A stretch of 64,000 nt of DNA from Onthophagus taurus (Eukaryota > Arthropoda > Insecta > Coleoptera > Scarabaeidae), in the NCBI RefSeq assembly GCF_036711975.1, contig NC_091966.1, positions 17,119,501 through 17,183,500 of the forward strand, in the 5' to 3' direction. Shown in pieces: positions 43,896 to 56,110 of the stretch. The notes below the pieces were generated by a model. That model saw only the letters and a program-made list of their open reading frames with translations. It did not search any database and was not told the DNA's origin. Positions within the stretch are counted from its first letter, which is position 1. Each line of letters opens with the position of its first letter. The translations under genes were made by a program, and so were the position numbers.

Positions 43896-46800
43896 ACATT
43901 TATATATTACAATCAAGTAAAAAAAAGTTAAAAAAAAAAAGGTAAAATGTACAAAAAATAAGTCTAAATATTATGGCGTTAGCTCAGAATAACGCTAAAA
44001 AAGAGTATTATATTAGGAAACATTCTACATAATATAATATTATGTTACATACAAACTATGAGACAAAAAGGTTTATTACCTAAATCTTACATTTTACATG
44101 AAAATAATTCAAATGAAAGTTGTTCTGTACGAAGGTGAAAGTAAAACGATGTTAACATTTTTTGACATTGACATTATTTGCAAAGTCATATGAAGGTCAT
44201 GACCATTTTTTATATAGGACGCTATATTTTTTATTGAAAAATCTGAATCTGTGATAAAAAAGTAAAGTATTCTGTAATAGTATATTAAAAAACAAGTTTT
44301 GTAAGACACGCTTGAAATGTACGAATTCAAGTTGAAAAACGAGTGGCGAAGCCACGAGTTTTTTAATGAATGAGTGCTTTAAGTCTTATGAAACGTGTTT
44401 TTTATGCTATTTTTTGTAATTCGCGTTTTTATACTTTTTTTTAACAAAAATAAAGTAAATTTTGGCAATGTAGGGAAATAGGTATGTAGCAGTTGGTAAC
44501 ACCGGAACACTTGAAAATAGAAACTTTGAATTGACAATTAGAAACTGTCAAAACACAAAATATATTCACCTGAAAAAAATGTTTGATGTACACCTCCCGA
44601 AATAAGAGAAATTGCTCAGAGTCAATGTCCTCATCATTGTGGACTTTGTATTCGATGCTAAGAACGTGTTTAAACACCCATAGACAAAAATTGTCACATT
44701 GACAACTAGAAAAATTAATGACCCAATGTCACCAACTTGAACTGGTTCCATAAAATGTTACTAAAATCTCATTACAGCATCGGATGCTGTAAGGAGTCTC
44801 ATTACAGCACCCGTTTGAGTACTGTTATAGCTTCCATTACCGTAGCGAATTACAAAAAAAATATTTTTTATTTGCGTTGGTATTTTGCCAGTTAATTGGG
44901 CCAGCCTGTATAAAATTTCATAATTTATAAAAAAAAATGATAATTCCATCTTATTCGGCGACCTCCAAACTCTTTAGAAACCATTCTGTTCAAATTTGAA
45001 AACTTGAAAATTGTTTCTTACCTTTACGGACCAGGACTACCACTTAAGTGGTGGTCTATGTTATTAGTACTTTGTATATGATAAATATATCATATGAACT
45101 ACATTTTGTATCGATTTTCTTCAGACAATATGTTACCTAAAATCCCGGCCCGCTAAAAGTTAAGGAGAGGACGAAGGTGGACGCTTTTATTATGCTGGTA
45201 GCAATTTCTTAAGGCATTCTCTAAAAAAATTAGTCCTTACAGTAATAACATTGAGTTACTGCTTAAGTCTAGCAAATCAACTTTCCAGTACTAGCCAAGG
45301 GATTATTTTTTTTCTTTCATCAGTGAATCGATTAATATCGAGTGATTGCATTGGTAATCCATTCTTTATTTTCTGTGTTCTATGTCCTAATGATACTCGA
45401 ATTTGTTGATTTGTATTTTGCGGCATTTCTGGAATTCTCGTTCTGTTTTCTCCATGGTCATCTTATTCACTTTGTCAGAGTCTTGCCTGGATATGGAACT
45501 CGAAATTTCGAACTACAGCCGAAATAATTATTTACTTAGCAGTTGTAGGTTCTTGAATGTCTGGTGTAGTCTTTCCCGTAGTAAGGCTGGTTAAATGGAT
45601 CAAGAAATCCTCGAGCCTTTATTTGCCGTGAATTGTTTGACTTTGCATTGGTCAAACAGACCATAGATACCTATTCCTCGGTTTTCTTATTTCATGTTCT
45701 TATTTGGGAATCACTTTATCCATCGCATCGTTGATGGACTTAGCGATTTGTTTGATTACGTTATTTACATCAACGCTAAGTATTAACGTTTATTAACGTC
45801 ATTACGCATACTTATGTTGTATTTCATTCTACCAATTTGTGATTCTGTATTCTCTGTTGTGTTTATTCAAGTGATTGATTGAGTATGACTCAAACTCACT
45901 ATAACGAACGATTTGTTTTCCTCTTACATGTTTAGGATTTACTATAATTTAATAAGGTGTTACTAGTTTAAATAAATCAGTGAATGAAATTACAGCATAT
46001 TTTATTGTATAAAAGTACACAAATCTAGAAAACACAAAACTATAAAAGTACACGTTTTAAAAAATCTGCGTTGTACAAAAAACTACTGTAGGAATGAAAC
46101 TTGAGTAAGCCTTTGAAATATTCGGGGAATGAACTATTATTTAGTACAAAAAAAAACAACAAAAACTTACAGATTAAGTACACAACATTAAATTAAATAA
46201 TAATTAAGTAAGTACATCTTTTTGATGTTTCACTTAAATCTAATATTGCACTAACCGACCGTTAGATTTTTATAATTATATATAAATATCACCTAAAACC
46301 TAATCTACTGTTCTGACTAGGGAACTCAATATATCATTAGCCGATATAGGTTATAAATTAAAAAAAAAATAAACTTAATAAGTATTAAGAAAGAAAATTG
46401 TATTAGTAGGAGGGACTCAAAAAAAAAGATATTTTTTTACGAAACTATCAGTTCTTTGTCTCTTTATATTATAGCTGTTAGTTAAAAAAAAGAAGAATAA
46501 AAACTTAAAAACTATGCGCTTTGGCAGCTTTTAGCTTTATCCTCCGCACATTTTTGGACTAGTAACACTCTCGCCTATGATTTCATTTAAATAAGAACTA
46601 AAAAAATTTAAGAAGTAGAAAGTAAAAAAAAATAAATTAAACCCGGGTAGCGTATCGGCTAATAGTATCACGCGAATACCATAGCCAACAGAGGTCCTAA
46701 AACTAAATGAGATTACGAAAAAGCACAATGTTATACAATATTTACAATTTTTGAAGAATAAATTTAATGTACATTTTTTTTAATGGGATAAATAAATTAT

Positions 46801-47088
46801 TAGCTGCCATATACGAGGACAACAATTCTAAACAATACAAATAATAGCACCACAATGAAATAGCTCACACATGATAATGTATTTACAACAATGAATAATA
46901 ATAATTATTATAACATGGCACATGTGAATTCACAACTTAAACTTACTTTTTAAAAACATTGGAAGGCACAGTATAAGAGCACTTTATTTTTTTAAATATT
47001 GTTATTAACGTAAACTTAAACTGTAAATTGGACGTAACATAGATAAATGGTCCCTGATAAGGAATTTATAATTATTTTTAGCAAGCAC
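43896..47088. other. Intergenic / scratch 3' flank: no gene recognised
   Basis: AT-rich. A small foldback with a GAGTGGCGAAGCCAC hairpin lies at about 44335-44361, with imperfect flanking inverted repeats (44295-44400). A partly palindromic CTCATTACAGCA repeat pair occurs at 44767-44809. The distal part (about 46000-47088) probably includes the 3' UTR of the minus-strand scratch gene. Confidence 0.35.
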
Positions 47089-50000
47089 TTAAACCGCAAT
47101 TGCCAACCCTATAGAGTAACTCGAAGATCTTTCCATATTTTGAAAATTTTCCCTTCCGTACTGATCTCTCCCAGTTGAAGGAGAAAAATCCATTGGTTGA
47201 TCTTGTAACATTTGACCCATCCCAGTAAATCTAGCAGCACTTAAAATCACTGACGGATGTTGAATTTTCGAATATAATAATCTTTCAGGATTCGGCGATA
47301 TTACAGTCGATCTGTAATAAAGTGGTGATCTCACTGGTCTATTAACAGGTAGGAATTTTTCGGGATTTTTTATTCCAGATTCCGAAGAATGAGATACGAT
47401 AACGGGCGTTGGGGAGGCTACGTTTTTATCGGGAGTTGCTTCGCGCGATGAGTGCCTACCATTAATTCTCATACAAGAAGATTCTTCATGTTTGTATAAA
47501 TATGATTTTAACGCGAAAGCTTTTCCACAACGTAAACAAACGTGAGGTTTTGTATTCGAGTGGGTTTGAATATGAGCTCTTAAATTTGATTTATCCGCGA
47601 AAGCTTTACTGCATATTGTACATTTAAATGGTTTTTCACCTAAAACATTTTTTTTGTTAATTCAATTTTGTTGTGTAATAATAAATAATAATAATAATAC
47701 CTGTGTGGGTTCTAATATGTCCTTGTAATAACCAAGGTCTTGAAAAGCATTTTCCGCAATATTGACATTTACATCCTTGGTTATGGGTTCTTACATGCAT
47801 GGAATAAGCGGGCATACTAACGTATAATTTGTTGCAATGAGGACATCTTCTTGCTTTTTTGTCAGCGGGGCTTCGGTGAGTTTGTCTATGTCTGGCCAAA
47901 TTGCTTGAGGTGCTGTATCTTTTTCCGCAGTCTGAACATTCATGGTCGTGACTTTGACCGTCTTGAGATTCATTAATTTTTTCGGTGGATGAATCAAGTT
48001 GCATTGGTTCAGATTTTGGAACTTGATCGATTATGACACTGCTTGGGGATAAAGTTGTTCGGTCAATACTATCCCCCTAAATCAAATAGATTAAAATAGA
48101 GTTGATTAAAATATTTATTTATAAAACCTCGATGTAACGGATTAATACGGAGAAAGGAGTGTGCGTTATCGCCAAAAGTAATAAAAAAAATGAATTTGCA
48201 CTTTAAACTGTGTTGCACACAAATTCTGAAGCTATCCATACCGTTGCGTCCAGTCTACCTGGCTTTATATTTATACCAATGACTGCAGAATCGATGAGGA
48301 CTGCTACATCCTGAGAACAGGTGCACAGTTCGAAGGCCCGTTCGTGACGACACGCGTAGGTATATAACTACTATTTCACACTTTGAACTAGCAAAGGGTT
48401 AATTTATTTTATTTGTGCTTTGTAATGTTGTTAACTAGAGTTAACACTAGCACTAGAACAAACACTAGAACTAGAACCGTTCGGGTTTAGCCCTGCGTCT
48501 CTTAAGACGGCTAAACCCGAATGTTTCCAGTTGTAATTCTAGTGTTAGTTTTAATACAATGAAAAATATATAACAATCTAGCACTGAATAACAACTAAAA
48601 CAAAAACTAACACTGGTATTAGAACTAACACTAGACCTAGAACTAGAAACATTCGGATTTAGCCGAGCTTCTTTTAAGACGGCTAAACCCGAATGTTTCT
48701 GGTTCTAGGTCTAGTGTTAGTTCTACATTTAGTTCAATAAAAAAATACAAAAATCTAGTACTGAATAACAACTAAAACAAGAACTAACACTAGCATTAGG
48801 TCTAACACTAGACCTAGAACTAGAAAGATTCGGGTTTAGCCGTGCGTCTCTAAAGACGGCTAAACCCGAATGCTTCTAGTTCTACGTGTAGTGTTAGTTC
48901 TAGTTTTCGTTCATTAAAAATATATAAGAATCTAACGCTGAATAACAGTTAAAACTAGATCTAACACTAGACCTAGAACAAGAAATATTCGGGTTCAGAC
49001 GCACAGCTAAACCCAAATATTTCTTATTCTAGGTCTAGTGTTAGTTCTAGTTTTAGTTCAATGAAAAGTATAGACAATCTAACACCGAACGACAACTAAA
49101 ACTTGAACTAACACTAGATCTAGAACTAGAAACATTCGGGTTTAGCCGTCTTAAGAGACGTACGGCTAAACCCGAATGATTCTAGTTCTAGATCTAGTGT
49201 TAGTTCTACTTTTAGTACAATAAAAATATACAACAATCTAGCACTGACTAACACTAGCATTAGAACTAACACTAGAGCTAGAACTAGAAACATTCGGGTT
49301 TAGACGTGCGTCTCTTAAGACGACTAAACCCGAATGTTTCTCTTTCTAGGTTTAGTGTTAGTTCTACATTTAGTTCAATAAAAATGTACAACAATCTAGC
49401 ACTGAATAACAAGTAAAACAAGAATTAACAGTAGCATTAAATCTAACACTAGACCTACACTGAGGGAAATTATTCTTGGATGTATTTCTTAGAAACAAGT
49501 ATAATATAATCTTAAAACAAAAATATTTCGAGCATCAAAGAATATCAATTGTTTGTATCAAAAAATTCATTCTTGCGTCAATAATTTATAAAACTCAAAT
49601 GAAGAATTATACAATATTGTTGTTACATGAATAAGTTTTTCTAAAAATAAAGATACGTTATTCTTGACTTAAGAAATCTATTCTCGATACGAAAATGGAA
49701 TTGTTGACGCAACACTAAGATACTCTTTTTCAAGATTATTGATTTACTTTCAGTTTTCTTGAGAATCAAGAATATTTGTATACTTGGTTTGAAAATATGT
49801 GGTTTTTCTTCACTGAACAAAATGATCTTGTGGATATACAAGAATATGATAAGCTTGATCCAAGAGTAATAATCTTCGTTCAAGAATATATTTTCCTCAA
49901 TGTAGAGCATTCGGGTTTAGCCGTCTTAGCTAGCACTGAATAACAATTAAAACTACCGTCTTTGATTTATACATCGTATAGACAACGCGGGGAATACCTC

Positions 50001-51373
50001 AAGTTAATTTATGAACATGGAATAGAGCAACTTTAGGAATAACCCAAGCTGGATTCTATCTATGAGCGCTAACATTTATATTTAAATATACTGATGTATT
50101 AAATAATGAGGTCCGTTATATCGAGGTTTTACTGTAGACTTAATTATTTACCTTTTGTAAATGTGGTCGAGGTGCTCTAGATGATTTATCAAAAAGTTTA
50201 TGAGTATAGGTAAATGTTGGTTCGTCATTGTTTTGTGAATTAGCGGTTGATAAATGACGATAATCTGATATTTTTCCAGCGGCGGCGGCCAAACTAACTT
50301 CAGCAAGTTTTGTGAGATTATAAAGTTCGTTTGGGCATTCGGAACTGTTATCAGATTCCTGAAAATCTGGATATTCGGCAACGCTAACTACGCGTTCCGG
50401 GCTGCAATCTGCAACAATAATAAACAACCTGTAAGTTACTGAATAACCAAACTTTGAAGGTAATTGCTAGAATACGCCATGTGTTTTTGTTGTCAGTTCA
50501 TTACTGTACTGCGAAGAAAAGGTAAACACATTCCTTTGTATACTAAGGCGTCACAAGAAATATGCCAAAATAAATTTTGGAGGCCTTCCTTTCGCATTGT
50601 ATCCGGTTAATAGCGTTAAAACAAACAATTTCTACGTTCCCGATAAATTTATTGTGGCGAATTGTTTATTAGTTGCACATAAATCGGAGGCTCCACAAGG
50701 TGTGATCGGCATTGTGCCAAATTTGCAACAAGTTGCTATCGCTGACGCACAAAAACGTCCAGCTTTATAGTGCTACGATGACAAACTTTATAAAATCAAA
50801 CGAAAACGACAAACATATCCGCGCCTGAATTTTAAACCCAAATTAAACGGGAAAACCGAGATTAGAAGCGTTCTTGGAATCGATCCGCGCTTCGAATATC
50901 GACATTTTCCAACATGAAAATAGTTTCCAAGGGTATTGGACGCGACATCGTAACAAAACGTACTACGTCCCGACGTCGTGTCATCCAAAAATTTTACGAG
51001 ATAACATCGTCAATGGTATATATAACTTTACCGACCTAAATTGACTCTCTCACCATAATTGTGATAGTTAACTAAAGCCAACTATTTTACGAGTATCGGT
51101 TACAACGATCTTATTTTGCATCGATTTATATTTATGATAAGACATTTCAATACATTAGATGATTGCATTAGATAATGATTAATTATTTTGGGAAACGCAA
51201 TTAGATGAAATGTATTGGGTTATTTTATGATGAAATGTTATGAAATTAAATCATGATAAACATGTTGTAACAAGTGATATCAAATAAAATAAATGATATT
51301 GAAATAACTTACCTTTTTGATCGGTATCTTCGCCGTTGTAACGACGATGAGTGATCAGGAACGCTCTAGGCAT
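47089..51373 (-). CDS. scrt: Scratch-like (Snail superfamily) C2H2 zinc-finger transcriptional repressor
   Basis: Four exons, phase-compatible: 51373-51313, 50408-50152, 48076-47701 and 47639-47089. They give 414 aa. Exon 1 encodes an N-terminal SNAG motif (MPRAFLITHRRYNGE), the corepressor-recruiting motif of Snail-family proteins. Exons 2-3 are Ser/Pro-rich linker. Exons 3-4 carry five zinc fingers: HECSDCGKRYSTSSNLARHR, CPHCNKLYVSMPAYSMHVRT, CQYCGKCFSRPWLLQGHIRT, CTICSKAFADKSNLRAHIQT, and a last C2HC-type finger (CLRCGKAFALKSYLYKHEES, then C). The VSMPA finger and the TSSNLARH finger point to Scratch rather than Snail. A tail of about 125 residues follows the fingers, including a CtBP-type-looking QPMDFSPS. 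Scratch proteins are neuronal-lineage E-box-binding repressors. Snail-family paralogues exist in insects, so the exact orthologue is less certain. Confidence 0.9.
48122..50137. mobile_element. Non-autonomous element with pogo-like ends in the scratch intron
   Basis: The left end AAAACCTCGATGTAACGGAT (48124 on) and the right end, read inverted, CAGTAAAACCTCGATATAACGG (ends 50136), match over about 20 bp. The right end abuts TA. The style CAGT...CCTCG.TATAACGG resembles pogo/Tigger termini. The interior is an array of palindromic repeats (48428-49470) plus about 650 bp of unique sequence. No transposase. A partial relative lies at 61262-61655. Confidence 0.6.
48428..49470. repeat. Tandem array of palindromes, about six units of 146-178 bp
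   Basis: Each unit contains an almost perfect palindrome. One arm runs AACTAACACTAG-ACCTAGAACTAG-AAACATTCGGG-TTTAGCCG, then a short TCTCTTAAGAC-type centre, then the inverted arm. Units are joined by an AT-rich spacer (AATATATAACAATCTAGCACTG style). Centres fall near 48498, 48671, 48849, 49002, 49153 and 49310. Variation between copies shows the array is not new. Strong potential for cruciform or hairpin RNA. Confidence 0.85.
50409..51312 (-). other. scratch intron 1
   Basis: 904-bp intron between the GTAAGT donor (51312) and the TTGCAG acceptor (50409). It has mixed composition with several CG-containing stretches (50860-51000), less AT-rich than the other introns. No transposon match was seen, so conserved regulatory sequence is possible but unproven. 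Confidence 0.6.
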
Positions 51374-54300
51374 GGCGATGAGTCACAAAACGTTGTTTTT
51401 CAGAGTATTTCAAGCAGGTTCCTTTCGCTTCAGGACCGCTTTAGGAATCCTTCCAGAATTCTTCAACAAGACTTAAAATAGCTTTTTACAGTTCAAAGTC
51501 TTCAATCGATCACGCAACAGGTGTGGAATAAATTTGACAACTTGACAATTAGAAACATACGATTTTTCATCCAAAATTATTCCTAGTACACTCTTGATGT
51601 ATCAAATTAAAAATAAAATCTAAGTGTTTTTGTGTTGGTGTGAAACGACGACAAGGGGGGTTTGTCGTTTCTTTCGGTGGTCCGCTGAAAATTGATGGTG
51701 GCGTGTTGGTGGTTGGGTTGAAACTGAAGTGCAAGAAACGTGGTAGCTGTTCTATATTTACGAAATATCCGAGGCGCGTGCCAAGTTTCAGTTTAGAGGG
51801 GGATCCCAAGCTTCTTGTGACGTCTGTCTCACTCGCATCGCGCGGAGCTCCCTTCGCTTCAAAATTCGTCCCATTGGGCCTCCTGCGTCGTATGGACCCT
51901 TCTTGATTAACGTCGAAGAGGTACTTGCTTCCATCTTTATCTTATGATTATCGTCTTTGTTTTTCTTAAAGATTTTTATCGTGAGCTTTATGACAGAAAT
52001 GTCAACACTTTACTTTGTTGAACACGTGTTTTTTAGATTTATTTAATTAAAATAATTTCTTAAAAACATTAAGAAGTCAGCTGATTAATATATCTGGTCC
52101 TTTTAAAATCTTTAGGGGGAATTCCACCTGGCCTGTCTAGGTCGAAGTCTAGCACAACCTCTGACTTCCGACTTAAAGTCCAAATAAACTCTCACCCCCG
52201 ATCTCTTTGTATACAAACCGACGACGGGCGATGTTCTGTTTGGGGTTGGGGAGGTTGTTTGGTGACCTTATGGCGTCTGCGAAATGTCTTGTGTCGCTTC
52301 CTGAATCTGAATCACCTGGACCGTGATTTATGACTAAGATATTTGGCAAAACAGAGAAAAACAATTAGTAAAGTCTAGGAATTAGAATAAATTTTTCTGT
52401 GTATATCTGTAATTTAAAGAATTGTTTTGCAGGAAATGGTTGTTTAGAAAGAAATCGTAATCACTTATTCCTGAATGGAGTTGTTCCAATATTGGATTAA
52501 TGAACACAACACGTAAATCTATTTTCGTAGGTTCCACAGTTTCACATCCGTTCGTTTGGGTGTAGTAGATGTTGTCGGTCGCTTTTCCTAACTTCGCTCT
52601 AACATTGAACATGATTCAGAAAGCTTTCGATGACTTTTTCTTTTCGTTTCGTCGTCGTATATCCTATAAATAAGTTTTACTGTTGCCATTTGGTCGTTAT
52701 AGCGGTGTGAAAGCTCGTTTTGTTTTCAAGTCCACCTTTAACTGGTCAGCAAACAATAAGGGGAAGTAATTGAACTTGTTATTTGAAATTTTTTGTTATA
52801 AAGTGTGTACAAACATATCAAATCTGCAATTAACCAACATTTGGTAAAATGATTTATTGTTCAACCGGTTTAATTAAAAAATCTGCAGCCCATTCAGTCA
52901 CTTCCTGCGAGTGTGAGCACGTGCACGCCACGGGCCTTCTTCATTGTAGGGCACGAGGTTCTGCAAATAGACGAGAGAACTCGACACACCGAGCTACTCC
53001 ATATGTTAATTTTCTGACACATTTTCATTAATGAGACACCAGATTTCGCTAACCCGTTCAAATGTGGTCGCGTACCCGCAATAACCGCAGCGGAAGTGGA
53101 GAAAAACAAACTGAAAAGCACGTGTCCATTGCTGAAACTGAAGCACAAAGAACCTGGCAGGATGTGCCGGTGCGTGCTTTATGCTTTATTTTCCTTCGTT
53201 CCTATTTTTAATTTTTCGTTCCAAGTTTCGTGTAAGCTTAAGTTTCTTACGTTAAGACGCACACCTGAACAATATCTTTACTTTGACAGGTTTACTTTTT
53301 AAATATTTTGGCTAAAATTAAATAATTAATCTAAACACTTAAAATTATTACGTATTTAAAAGAATTATACTTGGAGCTTCCTGTTTTTGTCAATATATTT
53401 CTAAATATTTCAACGATCGCGTGGGTTATTCCATTTTATGGGTATTAAACTATTTTTCTCAACTTTTTTCGTAGAATATAAGCGTAAATATTTTGGAACG
53501 CTGAAAAATAATCGTTAACAAAGAAAGTAAAACTTCCTTCTCTTTTAATAAATAACTTCCAGGACAAAGCGACTCTAAAAACGAAAACATGGAATATTCG
53601 CGTATATTTTATTTAGACTTTAGGCGCAGGGTTCAAAGTTCTGGGAGGAGGAAATTAGTCAGCGAATATAGGCACCTGTTAATTTTGTAGTTGGCACTTA
53701 TTCAAGTTGCCCTGTTGTTGTGCCAGGTCCATAGCGTGCTAATAGCCGAACCTACGTGGAATTAAGCTTTTCGAGAAGAAAAACATCTTTCAAACACCTG
53801 TACACATCAAGTAGTGGCCGTTCCCTCGCACGTGTCGAATTTTCAATCTAACTTTAGATGTTGTATATTTAGATCCAGTTCGAACCGTTCCGAAGAGAGA
53901 ATCCACACTTAGGCATAAAAATTTTGAAAGAAAACAATCATCTTCAACGTTTTAAACTTTAAAGAAATGATAATAGATCATCGGAAAAAGGGTTGTTATG
54001 ACTTGTTTTGTGGAGATGAAACACTTTTATGTTAGAAATAATAATAACAGATTTTATCGTTGGGAAGAAATTGTTTCAACAATTATTAGGAGTTTGTGTT
54101 GTGGTTTTAGAGATCAGTTTTCAACAAGTGCACGTGGCTGAGCAGAGAAAGCAGCAGAGCAGGAATCGTGCTTTCGGATGTTGAATGAATGCCTGCGTCG
54201 TTACTCAAGGCGTCTAAATCCGTCGCAGGAATGCGTCAGGACGCTAGCGGCGTCTGAAACCTTTTGGCTACACGCCATCAACCACCTCTTGCTGCACTAC

Positions 54301-55600
54301 CTATCCTAACTTGCACCCACTGACTCATGGTACAGATCCAATAAACGACAATGTTCAAATTCCAACTTTTAAAATCATCCTATTGTTCATAATTATTTCA
54401 TCATATTCACAACTAATTAAATATAATCATAAATATATATATAAAATAATATTATATCGTTTAATCCTATTTTTTTTTAGTCACAAGGGGAAAATTGATG
54501 ACTCTTAGTGATTCACGGCCATGTTCTTGGATTCAACATGCCAGGTTCTGAGAAGATCACACGCGAATCCCAAATAGACCGCGTGCGCGCTCGTTACTTT
54601 TTTATTAATGTTTGGGCGGTGCTACAAAAATCAAGGCGACATTTGAAAGCGCTAGTTATTTTCGAACGGGTCCTTTTTCAAGGACGACATCGTTTAATAA
54701 GACCACAAAGTCAAGATATAAATAACAGGGAAAAGAGTAAAAGAAATATTCCAATACGTTAAGATTACATTTTAATTTCATCATAAAGTCAATTTTAATA
54801 ATTTAAAGGAATTTAATGTATCTAAATAATAAATATTATCATGAAAACCACTTTAATGAAGCTTATAAAATTGGGTAATTTGGCTACAACATTTCAATTT
54901 AAAATTTTCTATCTTGAATATAAGGAAAGAGATGGATCGACTCCAAAATGTATTAAGAAAAATCTTTTTTAAACCTTTTAAAAGTAAGAATGAAAGAGAA
55001 TTTACTTTAAACCACCGCCACGAAGCTGTTTTTAGTTATTTCTGGAACAGCCGTACTGACGGTAGTTCTATGGCCACCAGCATCCTGCTGGGGGAAAGAA
55101 TGCGTCCTGCAGCGTTTTCACCGATTCCTAACGTTTTACAGAGGCAGATGTGCAGAGTATAAACAAAGCACGGGCCGCTGCGAGTTTTCAGATCGTTCTT
55201 TTAAGCCTCAAGTCGATCGTTCGTTACATTATTATTGTTTATTCTGTGGAAAACTACCTGGATCAGATCTATTTTCGGCACCCGATTCAATCGTTTTTCC
55301 ACGTAGCACATCATAGGTTATATTCTCAATAAATTAGCGCTTTGAGAAAGCAAATATTCTCGACAGTTATTATGAATAATCTTTCATCTATACAATTAAC
55401 TATGAAAATATAAAAAAATTTTGAAACATTTAAAAAACGGATACATTCTTTTAGAATTTATAAGAGGCAGGTTTTAGAGATTCTAGTCTCACTTTATTTA
55501 TTACTCGTAAAGGGGGATTTAAAAATAGTGTTTTACAGAAACATCGAGTATTGAAGATAAAAAAGAAACTTTAAGAAGTTTATAATTATGTCGACAACTT
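51374..55600. promoter_or_regulatory. scratch upstream region; no other gene recognised
   Basis: The first 500 bp contain a relatively GC-rich stretch (about 51640-51900) open in several frames on both strands. It is probably the 5' UTR/promoter of scratch rather than a coding exon. GC-richer patches at 52880-53170, 53640-53860 and 54130-54300 are also transposon-free as far as I can see. Long transposon-poor upstream sequence is typical of developmental regulators, so enhancers may lie here (inference). Confidence 0.35.
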
Positions 55601-55607
55601 AATATAT

Positions 55608-55670
55608 ACAGTAAACCTCCATATAACGGATTAATACGATGAAGGGAGTGTCCGTTATATGAAAAATTTT
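55608..55670. repeat. pogo-like terminus
   Basis: TA-CAGTAAACCTCCATATAACG and the following AATACGATGAAGGGAGTGTC match the left end of the 48.1-kb element (AACGGATTAATACGG, then GGAGTGTGCGTTAT). No opposite end was found nearby, so it is a solo terminus or belongs to a truncated element. Confidence 0.5.
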
Positions 55671-56110
55671 TAATTTGCATCAGATTCTTTGCTCTTTTTA
55701 CTTGATGTATTGTTGTTTAATTTCCAATTGTACGCAATATGTGTCAGCTTTCCTGCTTTTTCACTTTCAAGCCGATTGCGTCTCTTATTGTGTATCCAGC
55801 TGAAAGCACTGAATTGGAATAATTTGGAGTATATTTCAGTTGCTGCTGAAGTGACTGGTGCTGACAAAATACGAACAACAATTTTGCTCAATGTAGTAGG
55901 TACTGCTGCAGAGTCCTTTCCACCACGACAATGGGCTCATCGATGCCAGGCTTGTATTTCCCCATACAAAAGCTCTACTCCACAAACCTTCATAAGACTT
56001 ATACTTTGCCAAATTAGCTATAATGTCTAGTTTCATTTGCTTGGCTACATTGGTTGAGTCTCCCTCTTCGGGCTGCTTGTGATGTAGATTCATTGGCGAG
56101 GTTTTTTGTC
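55670..56110 (-). pseudogene. hAT transposase C-terminal relic
   Basis: Minus-strand blocks LAKYKSYEGLWSRAFVWGNT, LASMSPLSWWKGLC, RILSAPVTSAATE and FSWIHNKRRNRLESEKAGKL with AYNWKL follow the order of the hAT C-terminal dimerisation region (APVTSAATER.FS..GWIHNKKRNRL). A frameshift separates the two open frames (56114-55836 and 55891-55670). The rest of the transposase is absent; a LINE adjoins it at about 56.1 kb. Confidence 0.75.

Noticed and set aside
44336..44361. Hairpin followed by T-run resembling a bacterial terminator
   Set aside because: The genome is eukaryotic; the hairpin sits in a small foldback repeat.
48428..49470. Regular repeats with spacers, as in a CRISPR array
   Set aside because: Units are long palindromes with conserved spacers in an insect intron; no cas genes.
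51567..51906. Overlapping open frames on both strands upstream of scratch
   Set aside because: Open in several frames because of local GC content; no splice-bounded exon or family match.
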